Below, piece after piece: positions 5,649 through 9,164 of a stretch of DNA of 9,164 nucleotides. The DNA comes from Blastocatellia bacterium (GTDB taxonomy: Bacteria > Acidobacteriota > Blastocatellia > Pyrinomonadales > Pyrinomonadaceae): the NCBI GenBank assembly GCA_003488005.1, contig DNND01000073.1:18992-28155 (forward strand), in the 5' to 3' direction. A program made the translations under genes and the position numbers. Position 1 is the stretch's first letter. Every line of letters begins with the position of its first letter. Below the pieces are notes generated by a model that saw only the letters and a program-made list of their open reading frames with translations, was not told the origin of the DNA and ran no database searches.

Positions 5649-8600
5649 ATGATCGGGCAAACAGTTTCACATTACCGCATTCTTGAACCCCTCGGTGAGG
5701 GCGGTATGGGAACTGTCTACCTCGCCGAAGATACGCATCTGGGCCGTCGCGTCGCCATCAAATTTCCTTCAGTCAACTCCGACTCGCACGACTATCGCGC
5801 GCGGTTTCTACGCGAAGCTCGCGCAGTTTCGGAACTGAGCCATCCGGGTATCGCCACTCTTTTTGATTACGGTGAAACGACTGAAGGCAGGCCATTCCTG
5901 GTGATGGAACTCGCGCGCGGGCGGTCGTTGAGCGACGTAATGCAGAAAAGCGAACTTAATTTGCCGCGCGCCGTTGAGATTGTGAGGGACATCGCAACGG
6001 CACTGGTCGAGGCGCACGCGCGCGGAGTGGTCCATCGCGACATCAAGCCCTCAAACATAATGATTGACGACAGCGGCCGGGTTAAGGTGCTGGATTTCGG
6101 ACTGGCGAAACAGCTCAACAAAGACCACGTGCTCAGTTCCGAGCCCGAAGCGCAAACGCTGCTCTCCACCGAAACGCGCAGCGGCGTTGTACTGGGAACG
6201 CCGGCTTACCTATCGCCGGAGCAGGCAATCGGCGGTGCCATCGATGGCCGCAGCGATCTGTTTGCGCTGGGCACACTGCTGTACGAAGCAATAACCGGCC
6301 GTACGCCCTTCGCCGGGAATAGTTTTATCGAGATCGCGGCGAATGTGCTTCACGTTCAACCAGCCGAGCCGTCGAAGGTCAATCCTCACGTCCCGAAAGA
6401 GCTCGACTTCATCGCCATGAAGGCGCTGGCGAAGAAGCCAAACAAGCGTTACCAATCTGCCAGAGAAATGATTGCGGATCTGAATGCTGTCAAGGAACAG
6501 TTGGAGGAGGATTCAGGTCAGACACTCATCAAGCGCAGCCCGGCTTCGATCACCGCGCACAGCAAGACTCTGAGCAACTTGTCTCAGATCCTGCAACGGC
6601 CGCGCATACCGATTTCCTACATTCTTGTGGGCGCTGTTGTTTTGCTTATCGCCGGAGTGGTTGGGTTTCGTTTTCTGCGCCCGGCGCCCCACACCCCGCC
6701 GGCCGATGCGCAGCGTTGGTACGACATCGGGACGAACGCGCTGCGAGATGGAGCGTATTACCAGGCGACGCAGGCGCTGGAGCGGGCCATCGCGGCCGAC
6801 GATGAATATATGTTGGCCCACGCGCGTTTAGCCGAAGCGCTGGTTGAACTGGACTACGTTGATCGGGCCAAGGACGAGCTGTTGCGAGTAGGTAGTGCCG
6901 ATCGCGCCCGGCTAGCCAGCCTCGATTCACTTTATCTGGACGCGATAACGGCCACGGCCCGGCACGATTTTGCCAGGTCAATCGATTCCTACAGCCGCAT
7001 TGCAAAGCAGACTGGCGACAACGAAAAGCCCTTTGTACTTGTCGATTTGGGACGCGCCTACGAAAACAACAATGACGCCAAGGGCGCCATTCAAAGCTAT
7101 ACCGAGGCCAGCACGCGAAATCCGCAATACGCGACCGCCTACCTGCGCTTGGGCATTGTCTTTGGACAACAAGGCGATCTTGCCAAGGCTTTGTCTTCCT
7201 TTGAAACTGCCGAATCGATCTATCAGGCACTAGGCAACATCGAGGGCCGAACGGAAGTTGTTTTCCAACGCGGCGCGTTATTCAACAAACGAAACAAGCT
7301 CGCCGACGCAAAGACTCAATTGGAACAAGCGCTGGCGCTGGCAAAAGCAAATGACAACAAATCGCAAGTCATAAAGATACTGCTCCAGCTCTCGAGCGTT
7401 TCGTTTGACGCCGGCGAAACCGAACGGGCCACTGGTTACGCGCGCGATGCCGTCGACCTGGCGCAGAAGAACGGCATGGAGAATTTGAGCGCGCAAGCCC
7501 TGGTCGATCTTGGCAATTCATTTCTCGTCAGAGGCCAGCCCGCCGAAGCGGAAAAATACTTGTCGCAAGCGCTCGAGTCGGCGCAACGAGCAAAGGCGCG
7601 CCGCAACGAAGCGCGGGCGCGAGTCTCGCTCGCCAGTTTGCGTCAACAACAGAACAAGCCGGATGAAGTGATTCAGTTTATCGAGCCGGCGCTCGCTTTC
7701 TATCAACAGGGTGGCTATCGATCGGAAACATTTTACTGCCTCGTTCTGCTGGCGCGAGCCAAACTCCAAAAGGGTGATTATCAGGCGGCGCAAAAGGGGC
7801 ACGAGCAATTGCTGCAGTTGGCGCACGCTGCCAACGATCAATCGCTGCTGGCGTTGGCGTACGCCGAGCGTGGTTCAGGACTTGTCGAGGAACAGAAATT
7901 CACTGATGCGCTTAATCACCTGGAACAGGCTGGCGCTATTTACAACGCCGAGGGACCGCAGCGGAGTCTGTGCAACAACCTGGCAAATCGCAGCGATGTG
8001 TTATGGCGCTTGGGACGTTACGATGAGGCGCAAACGCTTCTCGCTCAAGCCGAAGCAATTGCGAACAAGCCGGGCGGCGAATTGAAGCGTCTGTCAGCCG
8101 AACTGGATCTGATTAAGGCGCAGATTGCTCTCAGTCAGGGCCGCTACGCTGATGCCAAGGCGGCCGCAGCGCAAGCTTTGGAAAAGACGAACAAAGAATT
8201 TAAGAACCTGGCAACAACCGCAAAGATGATGATGGGGCTGGCCCAAGGTTATGGCGGCGCGGCGGCGGCGGGGGTGGCTTTTGTTAGTGCCGCCTTCAAC
8301 GAGTCTGGGGAACTCGGCGATGTTTCCGAACTGGCAGACGCGCAGTTGGCGCTTTCAGAAGCGATGCTTACCTCCGGCGATTCGCCGGGGGCGGCCGGCA
8401 ACGCGGTAAAAGCAGCGGATGTGTATGCTCGCCTGGGCCAGGTAGAATCCGAGTGGCGGGCTTTGACCATCGCTGCCCAAGCCACGCAAAACCTCGGTGA
8501 CAAAGCCAGGGCGCGCGAGTATGCTATGCGGGCAAGAGAGCCGTTTTCCAAACTCGAACAGCAGTGGGGCAGCGATAACTATAAGAGCTACCTCGGCCGG

Positions 8601-8654
8601 CCTGATATTCAGCGACTTCGAAAACAACTAGACCAGCTTAGCGGTCCGGCTTAA
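5649..8654 (+). CDS. Membrane-anchored Ser/Thr protein kinase with C-terminal TPR array
   Basis: This 1001-residue protein is predicted to phosphorylate Ser/Thr on unknown targets. Its PknB-type kinase domain (about 8-283) is complete: GEGGMG loop (16-21), ATP lysine K38, helix-C E56, HRDIKPSN (129-136, an RD kinase), DFG (149-151), GTPAYLSPE (183-191) and DGRSD (199-203). The activation loop is long and rich in Ser/Thr. A single TM segment (about 322-342) follows. Residues 353-990 are about twelve TPR units, probably outside the cytoplasmic membrane if the kinase is inside; many such kinases use this part as a sensor or protein-binding scaffold. From residue 509 the repeats step by exactly 40 residues. 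The ATG has no clear Shine-Dalgarno, but the N-terminus matches where this family normally begins. It is divergent from rimP and followed by a small secreted-type protein. Neither substrate nor signal can be read from the sequence. Confidence 0.93.
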   Translation: MIGQTVSHYRILEPLGEGGMGTVYLAEDTHLGRRVAIKFPSVNSDSHDYRARFLREARAVSELSHPGIATLFDYGETTEGRPFLVMELARGRSLSDVMQKSELNLPRAVEIVRDIATALVEAHARGVVHRDIKPSNIMIDDSGRVKVLDFGLAKQLNKDHVLSSEPEAQTLLSTETRSGVVLGTPAYLSPEQAIGGAIDGRSDLFALGTLLYEAITGRTPFAGNSFIEIAANVLHVQPAEPSKVNPHVPKELDFIAMKALAKKPNKRYQSAREMIADLNAVKEQLEEDSGQTLIKRSPASITAHSKTLSNLSQILQRPRIPISYILVGAVVLLIAGVVGFRFLRPAPHTPPADAQRWYDIGTNALRDGAYYQATQALERAIAADDEYMLAHARLAEALVELDYVDRAKDELLRVGSADRARLASLDSLYLDAITATARHDFARSIDSYSRIAKQTGDNEKPFVLVDLGRAYENNNDAKGAIQSYTEASTRNPQYATAYLRLGIVFGQQGDLAKALSSFETAESIYQALGNIEGRTEVVFQRGALFNKRNKLADAKTQLEQALALAKANDNKSQVIKILLQLSSVSFDAGETERATGYARDAVDLAQKNGMENLSAQALVDLGNSFLVRGQPAEAEKYLSQALESAQRAKARRNEARARVSLASLRQQQNKPDEVIQFIEPALAFYQQGGYRSETFYCLVLLARAKLQKGDYQAAQKGHEQLLQLAHAANDQSLLALAYAERGSGLVEEQKFTDALNHLEQAGAIYNAEGPQRSLCNNLANRSDVLWRLGRYDEAQTLLAQAEAIANKPGGELKRLSAELDLIKAQIALSQGRYADAKAAAAQALEKTNKEFKNLATTAKMMMGLAQGYGGAAAAGVAFVSAAFNESGELGDVSELADAQLALSEAMLTSGDSPGAAGNAVKAADVYARLGQVESEWRALTIAAQATQNLGDKARAREYAMRAREPFSKLEQQWGSDNYKSYLGRPDIQRLRKQLDQLSGPA

Positions 8655-8692
8655 ACAATAATTCTCGTTTGTTCCAAGTCCCAGAAACCCCC

Positions 8693-8712
8693 GACAGGCA
8701 TACGTGTCTGTC
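8693..8712 (+). other. Hairpin with UACG tetraloop between the kinase gene and the small ORF
   Basis: GACAGGCA (8693-8700) pairs with TGTCTGTC (8705-8712) over 8 bp, including one G-U pair, around a UACG loop, a member of the stable UNCG tetraloop class. It lies 38 nt after the kinase stop codon. No good U-tract follows, so it is not a classical terminator. It could protect the kinase mRNA 3' end or set the relative level of the downstream gene. Confidence 0.45.
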
Positions 8713-8753
8713 TACCGTTTGAACAATTTCTTTAACTCAAAAAGGAGAGAACG

Positions 8754-9086
8754 ATGCATCATCTACGTTTACTGATCGTCACTGTAGCCGCGATTTGCGT
8801 TTTGGCACTCGGTGTTTTCGCGTTCGTTAGAGCCCCGAAACCGCCGGGCGGCGACGTAATAATCATCAAGGGAGGGTCGCTGACTGTTGAGTGTCCCGAC
8901 CCCCTCGACAAGAACTGCATGCCCTTCGACAACGGCAGCAAGCAGTACAAGCACAAAAACGGCAACGGCAAAATTGAGCTAATCGTTATTATGGACAGCT
9001 CAGGGAAGCCGCTCCCAAATGGAACCTTTACGCGCGCGGTCAACTTCCAGGATGGCAAGCCGCAAATTGCCATTACCTACAAGTAG
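8754..9086 (+). CDS. Small exported or membrane-anchored protein, function unknown
   Basis: I do not recognise this 110-residue protein. Residues 4-25 form a hydrophobic stretch with N-terminal basic residues, fitting a signal peptide or N-terminal anchor. A signal-peptidase cut after VRA (about residue 27) is possible, while the Cys at 15 lacks a proper lipobox. The rest is polar, Lys/Gly-rich and strand-like (IIIKGGSLTVEC, KIELIVIM, PQIAITYK), with two cysteines (47 and 55) that could form a disulfide outside the cytoplasm. The start is well supported: AAAGGAGA lies 6 nt before the ATG. It begins 99 nt after the kinase gene on the same strand with no strong terminator or clear promoter between, so joint transcription is plausible. 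It could be a ligand or accessory for the kinase's TPR part, but only position suggests this. Confidence 0.75.
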   Translation: MHHLRLLIVTVAAICVLALGVFAFVRAPKPPGGDVIIIKGGSLTVECPDPLDKNCMPFDNGSKQYKHKNGNGKIELIVIMDSSGKPLPNGTFTRAVNFQDGKPQIAITYK

Positions 9087-9164
9087 GATCTGCGAAAACT
9101 CAAAAAAAGCAGCAGTTTGATTCGGCTTAGCCAGCGGAGCGCGGCGATAGCGTAAAGCCTGGGG
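9087..9164. other. Right-edge intergenic sequence, possibly a partial dispersed repeat
   Basis: No gene is visible in these 78 bp, and there is no strong terminator for the preceding gene. An A7 run at about 9102-9108 is followed by GC-rich sequence ending at the edge in GTAAAGCCTGGGG. The G-run end looks like the first half of a GC-rich hairpin element cut by the window edge, a form common for dispersed intergenic repeats, but the second half is not available to test this. Confidence 0.25.

Noticed and set aside
8250..8295. Possible frameshift in the kinase gene at the GC-rich run coding for GGAAAAG (residues 869-875).
   Set aside because: The frame stays open on both sides with TPR-like sequence before and after, so no frameshift is needed. 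The Ala/Gly stretch is only an irregular unit.
9149..9164. Possible cloning-vector contamination, because GTAAAGCCTGGGG also occurs in the lac region of common plasmids.
   Set aside because: The match is only about 13 nt and the sequence to its left does not continue like vector. Chance or a genomic repeat is more likely.

Overview
The window looks like chromosomal DNA from a free-living, GC-moderate bacterium. Acidobacteriota, perhaps Blastocatellia, is my best guess. The basis is family resemblance: a long Ser/Thr kinase–TM–TPR protein with an N-terminus opening MIGQTVSHYRILEPLGEGG, beside a standard rimP-nusA-infB cluster. No taxonomic marker such as rRNA is present, so this is inference only.

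Left two thirds (1-5331, minus strand): the translation/transcription operon, read right to left as rimP (4837-5331), nusA (2943-4715) and infB (64-2775). RimP matures the 30S subunit, NusA controls RNA polymerase pausing, termination and antitermination, and IF2 delivers initiator tRNA. All three are intact. The gaps are 121 and 167 nt, and there is no ylxR gene between nusA and infB. A plausible sigma-70-type promoter (TTGCGT-N17-TATAAT) lies upstream of rimP. Between it and the rimP Shine-Dalgarno is a short GC hairpin followed by UUUUUAUUUU, which looks like an attenuator in the leader. NusA carries a very acidic C-terminal tail of about 165 residues. IF2 has a long Pro/Ala linker with three IPPP motifs. 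An imperfect 18-bp inverted repeat follows infB at the left edge.

Divergent intergenic region (5332-5648): 317 bp holding the rimP promoter and leader, a perfect 12-bp palindrome, a candidate plus-strand promoter (TTGAAA-N17-TAACAT), and a 7-bp inverted repeat around that -10.

Right third (5649-9164, plus strand): a 1001-residue membrane-anchored Ser/Thr protein kinase with complete catalytic motifs, one TM segment and a large probably extracytoplasmic TPR array. From residue 509 the array repeats with an exact 40-residue step. After 99 nt, which include a UACG-tetraloop hairpin, comes a 110-residue unrecognised protein with an N-terminal signal or anchor and a strong Shine-Dalgarno. It may be co-transcribed with the kinase. 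The last 78 bp hold no gene.

I see no transposon, CRISPR array, tRNA, rRNA or phage gene, and no clearly new multi-gene system. The parts most worth a second look are the leader of the rimP operon, the kinase/TPR plus small secreted protein pair, and the NusA tail.
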